Part shown: positions 1 through 9,374 of the stretch, one piece after another | How positions within the stretch are numbered: position 1 is the first letter of the stretch | How the letters are laid out: every line of letters begins with the position of its first letter | Assembly: GCA_001969505.1 (NCBI GenBank) | Contig: LSSK01001883.1 | Coordinates: forward strand, 1-19,667 | DNA: 19,667 nucleotides | Reading direction: 5' to 3' | From: Zancudomyces culisetae | Lineage: Eukaryota > Kickxellomycota > Harpellomycetes > Harpellales > Legeriomycetaceae | The notes under the pieces: generated by a model | What the model was told of the DNA's origin: nothing | Databases searched by the model: none | The model's input: the letters and a program-made list of their open reading frames with translations, nothing else | Position numbers and translations under genes: made by a program

Positions 1-2115
1 TGAAGGGCATGTGCTTATACATTCACTGATGTTTTTTTTTTGTATTAATTTTTGTTCTCAACCAACAAAGCGGCATTCACAAAAAAGAGTGAAACCGTAG
101 TTACCTAAGACAAATTACAAATTGCTTAAGCTAAGTGTATATTCACATACACATGGTGTTTTCTTTAGTAATGACAGATATTCAAGTTCAAATCAAAAGC
201 AAATCGAAAATATATGCAAATTATCATAAAGATAAATTTACAAGATAAAGTCTGTTTGTATGAATTAGGCAAGATAATATGAATATCAAACATCACTCCT
301 GTTCTAGTAGAAAATGGTGCCATAGTGGAACGTATTTGCTTGTGCTAGTATTGTGGGTAGTTTTTTTAGGTAAACAAGGTACCCTGCTTGTCGTTATTAT
401 TTGCAGTTACAATTGATAAATAAATTGGGAGATAACTGGTAAACACTAAATATTGCATCCCATGTGAAAAGACAGCGAGAATGGCATGTATACGATTGAA
501 ATGGTATCTACAAGCTGAGAAATACGGGTAACAAGGCAGAGCTATTAGCTGGAATTTAAACTGTGCAAACCCATAGCTCACCTTCACCAATGGTGCTAAT
601 ATCGGAGAGGTATGGTACATTTTTTAACTTGTTTTCATATTCTCATGTTGCCAATATATATACACTATTACATTGTATCCCAGTGTATTAGTAAAAGATA
701 TCAAGAGCAGATTTCGCAGATGAGATGTAGTGGCATTAAACATTTGCTTGAAATGGTTGCATCAACCAAGAGTTTGCTGAAAAGTCCGCAAAAACTACCA
801 TTGTGGATATTGAAAGCAATTGCAAGTTTTTAATTGGATGATGCTAAATATGACATATCATATTATAAATTACAGTGATTCGTTTGGTTTCTTATTATTT
901 CGACCAGTGTAGTTAGTGGCAAAGCTGCGCAAACTTTGGGAATGGGTGCTTATCGATGGGTTTGGATCATAAATGGTCATTTTGGTGAGATCTAAAAGCA
1001 GCTTCTCTGAGCAATTGGTATTTGGCGGAAATCACAAATCAGGTGGTTTAAAACTGACAAAAGCGTTTAGCCTGCTTTCGGGCTAATTTAACCTTAGCGA
1101 TATTAACATTATTGGTGGAAAAGTAGAAAAAAAATTGTTTTCCCTCTTAGAGATAGTAAAATAAACGAAAAGGGGAAAACGAAATGTAGAAAAACTGAAA
1201 ACTACGAGAAAAGGTGGAAATGGTGAGTGGAGGATGTTACACAAAAGAGTGCAAAATATTGAGATGGTTGGTAGCACCTTTTTTGTAGCACTTTGCTCAG
1301 TTAACTAGGATCTTGAATACGCAAGTCAAGGTGGAAATGAACAATAACTGTAAAGTGACACTGAGGCGTAATGCTTATTTAAAATATACAGAATTTATGT
1401 AAAGCTAAACTGTGAATGGGCTAATGGTTCTGAAATACAACCGCAGTTTGCAAATCAAAATCACATTGGCTGGAGCAGAAAAAAAAACGGCGTCTGGGCT
1501 TACTAATATTTTTGATTTATCGAGGTCGAGTTGATAACTATGACAGCAGATTGTTTGCAAATACTTATTTTTTATTTGCTACTAATGCGTAAATGATAAA
1601 CAAACTCGTGATTAGCTTTGTTTACAAAAACCCACAAGCTCAAAAAGAAACGAACCCGCGCCAAAGGACTTTTTTCTTCTTTGGCAGATGATGGTGGGAG
1701 GGAGGGGGGAGTCATTTCCTTGAGTCTTTTTTATTTTACTTTTTTACTTTTTTACTTTTTTAATTTTTTAATTTTTTAATATGCTTTATAGTTTTTATAT
1801 CTTTTTTGCTATTTGCTTTCTATTATTATACTTTTTATGTTTTTTATATATTTGGATTACAAATGTGTTCAATTCAACTATATTCATTAATAACACTTTT
1901 AATATCTGTAATAAGCAAAAATTGCAATTACAAATTAGTCAAATTAAAAATTTGCGAAGCCGCTTTACCACAAACAGGGCAAATGGAAAATATTTTTGAT
2001 TTTTCACATGTTGATTTAAAATCTGTCAAAAAGCCAATTACAACCATAAATAAAATACAAACACTAATAAATAATAATAAGCACTCATTTCCTATTAATA
2101 AGCCAGGGAGGCCGA
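1..2115. other. Long non-coding or unresolved region
   Basis: No convincing gene was found here on either strand. Open frames are short, rich in Phe/Tyr/Ile/Leu and without recognisable motifs, as expected for AT-rich intergenic DNA. Two weak hints were seen. One is a set of possible short plus-strand exons between about 436 and 723. The other is an open frame from an ATG at 1984 to 2141 that overlaps the start of the transcription factor in another frame. The region directly upstream of the transcription factor probably holds its promoter and 5' leader. A short G-rich patch lies at about 1689-1711, just before the T-rich repeat. Confidence 0.6.
1738..1780. repeat. T-rich octamer tandem repeat
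   Basis: Five consecutive 8-nt units of the form A(C/A)TTTTTT can be read from 1738. The first units carry AC and the later ones AA, then the tract runs into an ATG at 1781. It lies about 340 nt upstream of the transcription factor ATG. It may be simple-sequence slippage or a nucleosome-excluding poly(dT) promoter element; the sequence alone does not decide. Confidence 0.75.
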
Positions 2116-4356
2116 ATGTGTACAAGAATAGAAAAACTTAGGAGGAAAGCAGGAAATGGTAATATGAATAATACGCAAACAACTGAAAATACATCCTGGA
2201 TGTTGACCAATACACAAAACGACAGGTGCGAGAGAAGAAAACGCAAGAATAGCATACCCGGAACTGGGAAATTTAAGCTTAATGTGGAATACCAACAGCC
2301 TAGAGTCGTAAAAAACGCCAATGTAGAAGGTGGGTTTGACCTCAATGGGGAGAATAACAGACGGAATGAGGTAAGAATCGAGTTTTCCGGAAAAATAAAT
2401 CCAGATGACTTTGGACAAAAGCAAAGAAATACCGACAATCAATTAATAGACGAGTATGAATATGAATACGTGTTCATAAAAGAACTCACAAATGAGTCGC
2501 TGAAATTCGAAAGCTATGATAGAAAAATGAAAGTGAACACGGATTTATATACAAAACTAATCCTGGAATCGTTTCCGGATTTCGAATTCAGATACTACGA
2601 TCTCACGATTCCAATCCGCATTCCACAATTGCTTGAGAATATAAAAAACAAGCAGTTATCGAGACAGATCATGTACTCGCTTGTGATACTGAGCTCAAAG
2701 CTTGTTCCAAATTCTAGTACACTAAAGCTTATTGGAAAAAGAAAAGTCGAAAAAATCGCTAGCTGGCTGACAAATTATTTGGACAACCATTATTCTGCTC
2801 AAAGACCGACGTACATCTGGAGCAGGATGGCGTTGAGTATATATTATCAAAGCAGCGGCCAAGGCTCAAAACTAATATCCAACGTCGAGATTGGACTTAG
2901 ACAGGCAGTAATAATGGGTTTAAGCATGATAGATTCGGGAAATGGCAGAAACTTAAAGATGAATCAACATTCGCCCGTTTTTGTCGAATTTAAACGTAGG
3001 CTCTGGTGGGCAGTATTTCTTAGACATCAACCCGTTTTCAAACACCTTACAGAGGTATACTATGGGGATATACGGGACATGATGGTACGATTTCCAATAA
3101 ATGACTACGAATGGGCAAACGGAGTTAAATATCCATATACCAACAAGCCGGTTGTGGGAGGAAAAAAAATAATTAGGATGACCGAAAGTAGAGTAGTTTC
3201 TTTTGATTTGGCATCGCTAAAATGTAGAATAACAATCATACAGTCGCTGGTTCACTTTTTTTCGAATAGGCGGAAGATGTCTCTGAAAAAAAATCTGGCA
3301 GACGATTTTTCCAAACTTTACAAACTTTTAAATATGTTGAAAGATAATTCAGAGATTTTAACGAATTTCACAATTCTAAATTTGGAAAAATCATTATTAT
3401 ATGAGAATCTAAACCTTATGTTGGTAAATAAGGTTGAAATTCAAAAAATGATAATCAATCTCTGGCGGCTTCAGTTGATGATCAGAGAAACTTGTATAAC
3501 ACTGTATGTATCAGAAATATCAACTTTTGAAAGTTATATAATACAACCATGGAGAATTAAGATAGCAAAAGTCATGTGCATAGAAAATGCGCTACAAATC
3601 GTCAAGCTTTATGAATGGGGTTTAGCAAACATACCTATAGAATATTGGGACGATGATATATTTACACCAACAGTAAAGGCCGGAATAGCGCTTATAAATG
3701 CGATGTTTATCGCCGACCACTATAAACTAGAGGAAATTAGAAAGGGTGTTGCATTGTTACTGTATTTGCTGTCAGAAGGCGCAAAGCTGATACAGGTTCT
3801 CAAAATGGCCACGAATATATTGGATTACGTGCTCCGAGTTAAAACGTACTATTATAAAAAAAGTGTATCTACAGGTAGTAAAGTGCCCTCGGTGTTAATG
3901 GACATAGCAGTGACGCCTTATGACTTTTACCCCTGGTTTGTACCCGCCAAATCAACCTTTTTGTCACATTTCTGCTGTGCAGTTTCGATGCCACTAAATA
4001 CAGTAAAAAAGCCGTCCTTGGTCTACTATACAGACTTGAATATAAGCGACTTGTTTCGAGCAGGCACAGAAACCTATTTTGAGCATGCTTCGCGCATTAT
4101 CCGTTTAGAATTTGAAAAATACATTGCTGAAAACGCTGACAAGGCGTCATCTACAGTAAATTCCAAAGTCGGTAACACTCATGGGTCTAGAAAGGGCTTA
4201 TTTGATTTGAGCGAACCCCGCCAGCTGGTAAAGAACTTGCATTTCTACAACTCGATTGGTGTAAAGCCAAGATTTACAAACATGCTGGACCTCAAGGGCT
4301 TTATTTCTTCGTTTTTAGACTTGAACACAAAAAACGTCATGCTTTTAAATATTTGA
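2116..4356 (+). CDS. Fungal-specific transcription factor (MHR-type) with degenerate zinc cluster
   Basis: A single uninterrupted 746-aa frame starting at ATG 2116; a second in-frame ATG lies at 2164. Residues about 290-340 match the middle homology region of Zn2Cys6 fungal regulators: an FKRRLWWAVF segment, a charged stretch, then FPINDYEW. The rest of the protein is helical, as in the Fungal_trans fold. These are nuclear DNA-binding regulators of metabolic and stress genes; target and ligand cannot be inferred. A proper CX2CX6C...CX2CX6C cluster is absent. Residues 35-45 read NDRCERRKRKN, which keeps the spacing and basic core of the first half of the cluster, but the first and third cysteines are asparagine and the second half is missing. 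Either DNA binding was lost or a 5' exon has been missed. Upstream frames are closed by stops within about 45 nt, so an extension would need splicing. No neighbour suggests a pathway. Confidence 0.8.
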   Translation: MCTRIEKLRRKAGNGNMNNTQTTENTSWMLTNTQNDRCERRKRKNSIPGTGKFKLNVEYQQPRVVKNANVEGGFDLNGENNRRNEVRIEFSGKINPDDFGQKQRNTDNQLIDEYEYEYVFIKELTNESLKFESYDRKMKVNTDLYTKLILESFPDFEFRYYDLTIPIRIPQLLENIKNKQLSRQIMYSLVILSSKLVPNSSTLKLIGKRKVEKIASWLTNYLDNHYSAQRPTYIWSRMALSIYYQSSGQGSKLISNVEIGLRQAVIMGLSMIDSGNGRNLKMNQHSPVFVEFKRRLWWAVFLRHQPVFKHLTEVYYGDIRDMMVRFPINDYEWANGVKYPYTNKPVVGGKKIIRMTESRVVSFDLASLKCRITIIQSLVHFFSNRRKMSLKKNLADDFSKLYKLLNMLKDNSEILTNFTILNLEKSLLYENLNLMLVNKVEIQKMIINLWRLQLMIRETCITLYVSEISTFESYIIQPWRIKIAKVMCIENALQIVKLYEWGLANIPIEYWDDDIFTPTVKAGIALINAMFIADHYKLEEIRKGVALLLYLLSEGAKLIQVLKMATNILDYVLRVKTYYYKKSVSTGSKVPSVLMDIAVTPYDFYPWFVPAKSTFLSHFCCAVSMPLNTVKKPSLVYYTDLNISDLFRAGTETYFEHASRIIRLEFEKYIAENADKASSTVNSKVGNTHGSRKGLFDLSEPRQLVKNLHFYNSIGVKPRFTNMLDLKGFISSFLDLNTKNVMLLNI

Positions 4357-4687
4357 GAACATAACCTTTCTGTTTATCTCGGATGGATGTCTCTTTCACA
4401 ATCATACAACACCATACCAACTTTGTACTTTCTATGCATTCGATTTCGACTTCGACTTCGATTTCGATTTTTTTTTAATGTTTAATTAAAACCATTACAA
4501 AATAAACAGGCTTGTGTTTTCAACTTGTCTTGATTTTTGGGGCATGGTGACATTATAGACATTATTTATTTTTTTCTAAGCATTTACTGATAGACCAGCA
4601 TTAAAAAAAGTCTGTTCAAATAAAAAGAATACTTTAAATAAAAAGATTAATTAGTTTATATATAATAGGATGCAAATACTTTTAAAC
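4357..4687. other. Convergent intergenic spacer
   Basis: Spacer between the 3' ends of the transcription factor (+) and the methyltransferase fusion gene (-). It holds a hexamer repeat, poly-T stretches and AT-rich sequence with AATAAA-like signals that may serve 3'-end formation of both genes. No coding potential was seen. Confidence 0.6.
4439..4468. repeat. TTCGAY hexamer microsatellite
   Basis: Five exact 6-nt units, TTCGAT or TTCGAC, followed by a run of T. It lies 83 nt after the transcription factor stop codon, probably in its 3' untranslated region. No function is evident. Confidence 0.85.
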
Positions 4688-7099
4688 TTATATTCGACTT
4701 TCGTTTCTTCTAAATGCGATGCATCTGGTAAACCCATTATAATCTTCCCACATCTTAACCGTATCCCAGTCATTATATATACTTTTTACAATGTTAGACA
4801 TTCCCTTTCCAACCTCGAAGATCAGCACACCATTGGTGTTTAAAAGGCTGGATTCAGAGTCTGCGAAGGTTTTCTGTAAACTGTCCCTAATACTCTTGTA
4901 ACACGAGTAACCACCATCTTCAGCATACAGCGAAATCGATGGCTCATGCTTGATCGAACCAGTTATAAAGCTATTCTTTTTGTGCTTGGATAAGTAGGGC
5001 GGGTTGCAAACAATAATGTCAAAGGGACCCAATGTCTTTAACACTTCGTTTTCGTGTAGTCGAGTAAAATCTCCCACTTCAAGCTGCACCCTGTGAGCAA
5101 GACCAAGTTTATTTACATTTTCTGCTGCAACAGACAAAGCATCATTACATATTTCAAGTCCAGTACCACATGTATCCATAGCAGAGGTCTTGGATAGGAT
5201 TGAGAGCAATATACATCCATTTCCCGTCCCCAAGTCTAGAATCTTTTTCCCACCCATCTTAACAGTATCTGAAATATCATTTATCGCCGTATCTCCAGTA
5301 CATTCGAGCCCACACTGGGGTAAAAGCTCAAGCGCAGCATAAACAAGCGTTTCGGTGCTTTTTCTTGGAATCAGCGTATCCTTAGTAACAACAAATTCAA
5401 TGTCACAGAATTTCTATTTATGTAATAGATAGTATTTATACCAACCAAGTTATTTAAATATAATTAACCCAATTCTAAAACATTTCAACATAAAAGGCAA
5501 AAGAATCTCCCTCTTCCCCCCCCCATCTTCTAAAAAAGAGAAAATTGTTTGCTTTACCTTCAAGTTAATTTTGTATTCATATGGAAGTTCGTTGACGGGG
5601 TCAATCCCCTCATAGGAATTATGAGACCTGTCGAGTTGATCGGATCTGTCACGTTCGGATAGCTGCGCCAGTTCGTTCTGAGCCTTTTCAACCTTGATAT
5701 CAAAAAACTTTTTTTCTTTATCAATCAGCGAAAAGAATTTTGAGGGTATTTCATAACATACTGTCGTTTCGGGTTGAGATGAATTAATGAGATTTTTAAT
5801 CCTAATCTCACAAAGAGTCATATAAACACCTTTGCCCTTACTGTTGTTGAGCTCCTTAGTGTATTTTGCCGTTGAACCTACCACAGGGTGTCCAAGCTCG
5901 AGCATAATTCTTCTAACTAATAAACCTGCAGCATATGATTTCTTTACAAGCACTTTTGCCAGAGTAAGATGGCCAGCATTAGCACTTTTGCTGACACTCT
6001 CCACCGTCACCTCCAGATTGTCGAGACAATCTGGCATTTGACCAGTTGTGACTATCCAATCTTCTAAACTATTATCGAGCTTGCCAGAAGAACCTGCCTT
6101 TGTTTTTTCGGAGCTTTCTGGAGTTGTGCCCTCCCTTGCGTCTTCTAGAATAGCATCAGTGGATACATTTTCATGAAGTTGTACATGGTTTTTCACCAAA
6201 GACGTGATAGTATTCTTCGCCTTAAGTCTCTCTGTGGGATTCTGTATCTTACTCAGATCTCCAACACATATTGCCTTATATATCAGCTCAACACTTCCAT
6301 CCAAAATCGAATTCTCGATCCATTTTGTATAGATCCTACCACATACTATCAATACCTACATTGTTCATTACTGCAGTTTTAATACACCTGCTATTAATTT
6401 TTTTTCTCTTTCAATTGTTAAAAAACCTTAAAGATGGAATCGAATTATACATATTTCAAGTAAAGTATTATATCCGCTATATCGGAAAGGTAAGTTAAAT
6501 GAAATAGTTAGCTATCTTACCAATCCATTAGTTGCTTTTTCCAGCTGATTTACAACTACAAATCCATATTCAACGTTTTTAGCCCTCTCACTTAGCGAGT
6601 TTTTCACAAAATCTTGTTGTACTTTACTTGAAGATTCATGAAGTGCCACGCTAAAATTGTCAGGCAAAGATATGGCTTTAGATTCGCTTTCTGAATCTTC
6701 AGATAGCAGCGAGGCATAGCATTGTATATCTGTAATTGAAACGCCTGCGGGCTTCCATAATATGATTAGCTGATTTTTTTCTTGGGTCTTACAGGTGGCC
6801 CCCGAAGTTAGCATGGGTGAATTATTCCAAAAGATATTGCTCGTCCAAACAGTTTTTATTCCAAGAGTCTTCAACTTTCGGTTCAAAATACACCTAGTAT
6901 CTATAGCAACTTCAACATCATCTCCGTTCTTCAGAATAGTTGAATTTAATTCATGTTTGCCATTCAATTTGACCCGGTTTTGTTTGAATGAGTCAAATAC
7001 GTCTGCCCTAGTCGGAAGTGAATCTCTAAAGTTTTTTAAAACAAACTGTAGTAGTGTTATACCTCCTGCATCACTTACTGCTTTGTGCTCTGACCTCAT
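4688..7099 (-). CDS. S4/RluA-like pseudouridine synthase region fused to HemK/PrmC glutamine methyltransferase
   Basis: Three exons: 7099-6521, 6355-5558 and 5413-4688, joined at phase-0 introns (GTAAGA...TAG and GTAAAG...TAG), giving 700 aa. Residues about 14-66 form an S4 RNA-binding domain (LPTRADVF, RVKLNGKHE, LKNGDDVEV). Residues about 108-400 follow the RluA fold: LWKPAGVSI, then NQLEKATNGLVLIV across the first splice junction, then LELGHPVVG. About 460-700 is a HemK/PrmC Rossmann methyltransferase with TLIPR (472-476), SAM-binding LDLGTGNG (518-525) and catalytic NPPY (596-599). HemK/Mtq1 enzymes methylate the GGQ glutamine of class-I release factors, in fungi usually the mitochondrial one. 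The RluA half has Asn-Gln-Leu-Glu where the active-site His-Arg-Leu-Asp is expected and lacks the usual His-Gln before the later arginine, so it is probably not a synthase. Both intron borders restore family motifs, which argues against two separate genes. No obvious mitochondrial presequence is seen. Confidence 0.82.
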
Positions 7100-7843
7100 C
7101 CTTAAAAAGAGCTGATCCTTTTTATTATTGTTTCAAGCTAGTGAATTTGTTGTGTAAACTTGATTGTAACCCCACATCTCAGAAACTTGAAAAAAAAAAG
7201 AGTAACAATTTTTTTCCAAATTGATCTTTAAAACCCAATCATAAGGCTGTAGTCTTCGGCGAATAAGCAAAAGGTTTCAGTATGTTGAAATATAAATGGT
7301 GATTAACCAAGTTACATTAACAGAAATGTGTATTTGCCCAGCACATCATATCTGTTTGCTTTATATTTTACCACGTTTACCAACTTTGCTTCAGTATATT
7401 TCTTACTTTATGGGATGGTCCTTTGTCTTGCCTTTGTTTTTCCACTAGTTTCCTTCACGTAAATGTAAAAGTTTTACTTTAGTATACGAGTTGGTACTGT
7501 TATTTCCTTTTTTACTTGAATTCAGCCTTGGTTAAAAGCAAAAAAAAAAAAGAATATAATTTTCATATGCATAGCAAAGCAGCATAGGAATTGAAACTCG
7601 AACATATTTTTTTTTGAAAAAAAAAAGTGTCAAAGCTGAAACGTCAAGCTGAGCAAATAAAATAAATATCATGAACTACAATCCTTCATGGTCCTCCATT
7701 TTTCCATATCTCTGGTATAACCACAATAGTATAATATTTTTTCTTATCATAAACACTGAGAAAAGTAAAAAGTAAAAAGTAAAATTACAGTGCAAATATA
7801 CTGTCCAAGGCTTTATCACACGTCAATTTGTAGGTTGGCAATA
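7100..7843. other. Divergent intergenic region (shared promoter area)
   Basis: Spacer between the start of the methyltransferase fusion gene (-) and the Nudix gene (+), so it should contain both promoters. It is rich in poly-A and poly-T runs, including a T-run followed directly by an A-run at about 7606-7627 that could fold on itself. A short tandem AAAAGTA-type repeat lies at about 7762-7785, just before the Nudix reading frame opens. No gene was seen. Confidence 0.55.
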
Positions 7844-8959
7844 ATGAGTGTCGAAAAAAGAGCCTTTTCGAGCGCATATTATAAAAGGAAGGGATATCCA
7901 TATCCATCAAGCTCACTAATAGTTACCCGGCCCATAAGAAGCGAGGAGAGATGTAGGGAGCTACAATGCAACTTTGAAGTGCTTATGGTGCAGCGGGTAA
8001 ACGCCGGTAGCTTTGCTGGAGCTGTTGTCTTTCCAGGAGGAAAACTGGATGATGAAGATAGCTCGGCTTCGTTTTTGAGTCATATAGATGGCTCAGAAAA
8101 CGTACTAAAACAGCTGGATATGTACAAAATATGTGCAGTGAGAGAGGCATTCGAAGAGACAGGGCTTTTGTGTGCAAATAGAAAAACAGATAAAGTCATA
8201 AACGTAGAAAACGTTGGGAAGCTAAATCGACGAGGTAACTTTTTGGAAATATGTAAAAAACACGATTTGAAGCTCAGTACATCTGAACTCAAGTATTTTG
8301 TGCATCTCGTGACACCCGAATACGCACCAAAGAGATTTGATGTTCACTTTTTCGTATTAAGTATTGATGATCATGGTAGTGGTAATGGAAATGGAAATGG
8401 AAGTGCATCTGGTCACTTGTTGGAGCAGGCGTATCTGGTTGGTTCCAGAGGTGCTCTACAAACTACAGAAGCGGAAAAGAAGAAAGAAGAGGATACATGC
8501 GTTGATGCTTTTGAGAATAGGGTTACTAGGGGAGAAATAGTGCGCATATTTTGGATGACACCAAAGGAGTATTTAGAGTTGTCCCAGGTGAAAAAAAAAA
8601 TAGTGCTTTACACGCCCCAAGTTCTTATGCTAAAGTTGATGTCAAGATTCAAGACATGGCAGGCATTAGACCGGTATGTGAAACTCAAAGAGCATAAGCG
8701 ACTGTGTGAATTCAACAGCCACATTGACAAGTTGTTCTCAGATAATCCTGAAGTAGCGTTTTCAAACTTTATAGCCTCAAAGCTTTCGCTCATTAGTGAA
8801 GTATCGCAGCTAGGAAGTGCTAACCATGATGATCTGGATGATGATTTGCGTGCCGAGATACAAAATATAAGAGCACTGGATGAGTCTATCATGTCCAGAT
8901 ATCTAGCAAAATCAACTGACTCAAGTTCACTTAGTACGTCTACTTTATCAAAGATGTAG
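7844..8959 (+). CDS. NUDT19-like Nudix hydrolase (probable CoA diphosphatase), C-terminal SKM
   Basis: A 371-aa frame from the first in-frame ATG at 7844. Residues 61-70 hold VVFPGGKLDD, and about 25 residues later 96-108 hold the ICAVREAFEETGL helix. A Nudix box split by an insertion like this is characteristic of NUDT19 rather than of the compact G-x5-E-x7-REUxEExGU box; metal-binding residues are R100, E101, E104 and E105. NUDT19 relatives cleave CoA and acyl-CoA to 3',5'-ADP and phosphopantetheine, often in peroxisomes. The protein ends Ser-Lys-Met, an acceptable PTS1 peroxisomal signal. A Gly-Asn repeat (about residues 183-192) is encoded by GGAAAT hexamers and is probably a species-specific loop. 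The frame stays open 54 nt upstream of the ATG, encoding an Arg-containing, acid-free leader with no ATG; translation from an upstream exon or a non-ATG start is possible. The substrate is inferred from family only. Confidence 0.85.
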   Translation: MSVEKRAFSSAYYKRKGYPYPSSSLIVTRPIRSEERCRELQCNFEVLMVQRVNAGSFAGAVVFPGGKLDDEDSSASFLSHIDGSENVLKQLDMYKICAVREAFEETGLLCANRKTDKVINVENVGKLNRRGNFLEICKKHDLKLSTSELKYFVHLVTPEYAPKRFDVHFFVLSIDDHGSGNGNGNGSASGHLLEQAYLVGSRGALQTTEAEKKKEEDTCVDAFENRVTRGEIVRIFWMTPKEYLELSQVKKKIVLYTPQVLMLKLMSRFKTWQALDRYVKLKEHKRLCEFNSHIDKLFSDNPEVAFSNFIASKLSLISEVSQLGSANHDDLDDDLRAEIQNIRALDESIMSRYLAKSTDSSSLSTSTLSKM

Positions 8960-9374
8960 TTGCTATAGTTGATTTTTTGCACGACTAGAGAATTTCCTGG
9001 TTTGTAATTATGATTCTTGCATATATAGCATGCTTTAGGAGTATGGTAATCATCGCTGATGTTATTTGTTATTTGCTATTTGTTATTAGCTTTTTACTCG
9101 AATTTATGATTCTAGCATTAAAGCATCAACACTATTGTTTTTTTTTCTAATGGTGAGGATGTGAAGTTTGATTTTTCTAATTGAAATCTGCTCTTAAAAT
9201 TTATATAAAAAAATGGTCACTTAATTTAGCTGGAACACAAAAACGCATTTCAAAATTGATACCTTGAAAAAGAAATAAAACGCATTAAAAAATCTCGGTC
9301 GAAATTTGGAAATTTATACACAGTTAAACAATATATTAACAAGCGTTACTTTGAGGATATAATAAGAAGAAAGC
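8960..9374. other. Intergenic spacer with short TTATTTG-type repeat
   Basis: Tandem spacer between the Nudix gene and the cyclophilin gene, both on plus. At about 9059-9089 there is an imperfect 7-8 nt repeat (GTTATTTG, GCTATTTG variants). A TATA-like stretch lies near 9200, upstream of the cyclophilin start. Nothing else was recognised. Confidence 0.5.

Noticed and set aside
612-833. 73-aa plus-strand frame with a lysine-rich end
   Set aside because: The first third is low-complexity hydrophobic sequence that looks like an intron (branch-like TTTAAC, CCCAG acceptor). The rest has no recognisable motif. A phase-0 join to an upstream segment leads quickly to a stop.
1928-2125. Minus-strand CPVCG motif suggesting a zinc finger
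   Set aside because: The pair of cysteines is isolated, the frame is short and hydrophobic, and no histidines or second pair follow at zinc-finger spacing.
2085-2442. Two minus-strand frames of about 115 aa antisense to the transcription factor
   Set aside because: They are shadows of the plus-strand coding sequence, with Phe/Leu/Ser-rich composition and no motifs.
5450-6352. Independent 300-aa gene with a TTG start
   Set aside because: No ATG, and the start falls 3 nt after a TAG acceptor. The last 36 residues lie after a GTAAAG donor and are intron sequence. It is the middle exon of the fusion gene.
6512-7099. Separate pseudouridine-synthase gene ending at 6512
   Set aside because: The stop lies 9 nt after a GTAAGA donor. 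Splicing to 6355 restores the RluA strand NGLVLIV, so a separate truncated gene is less likely than a continued exon.
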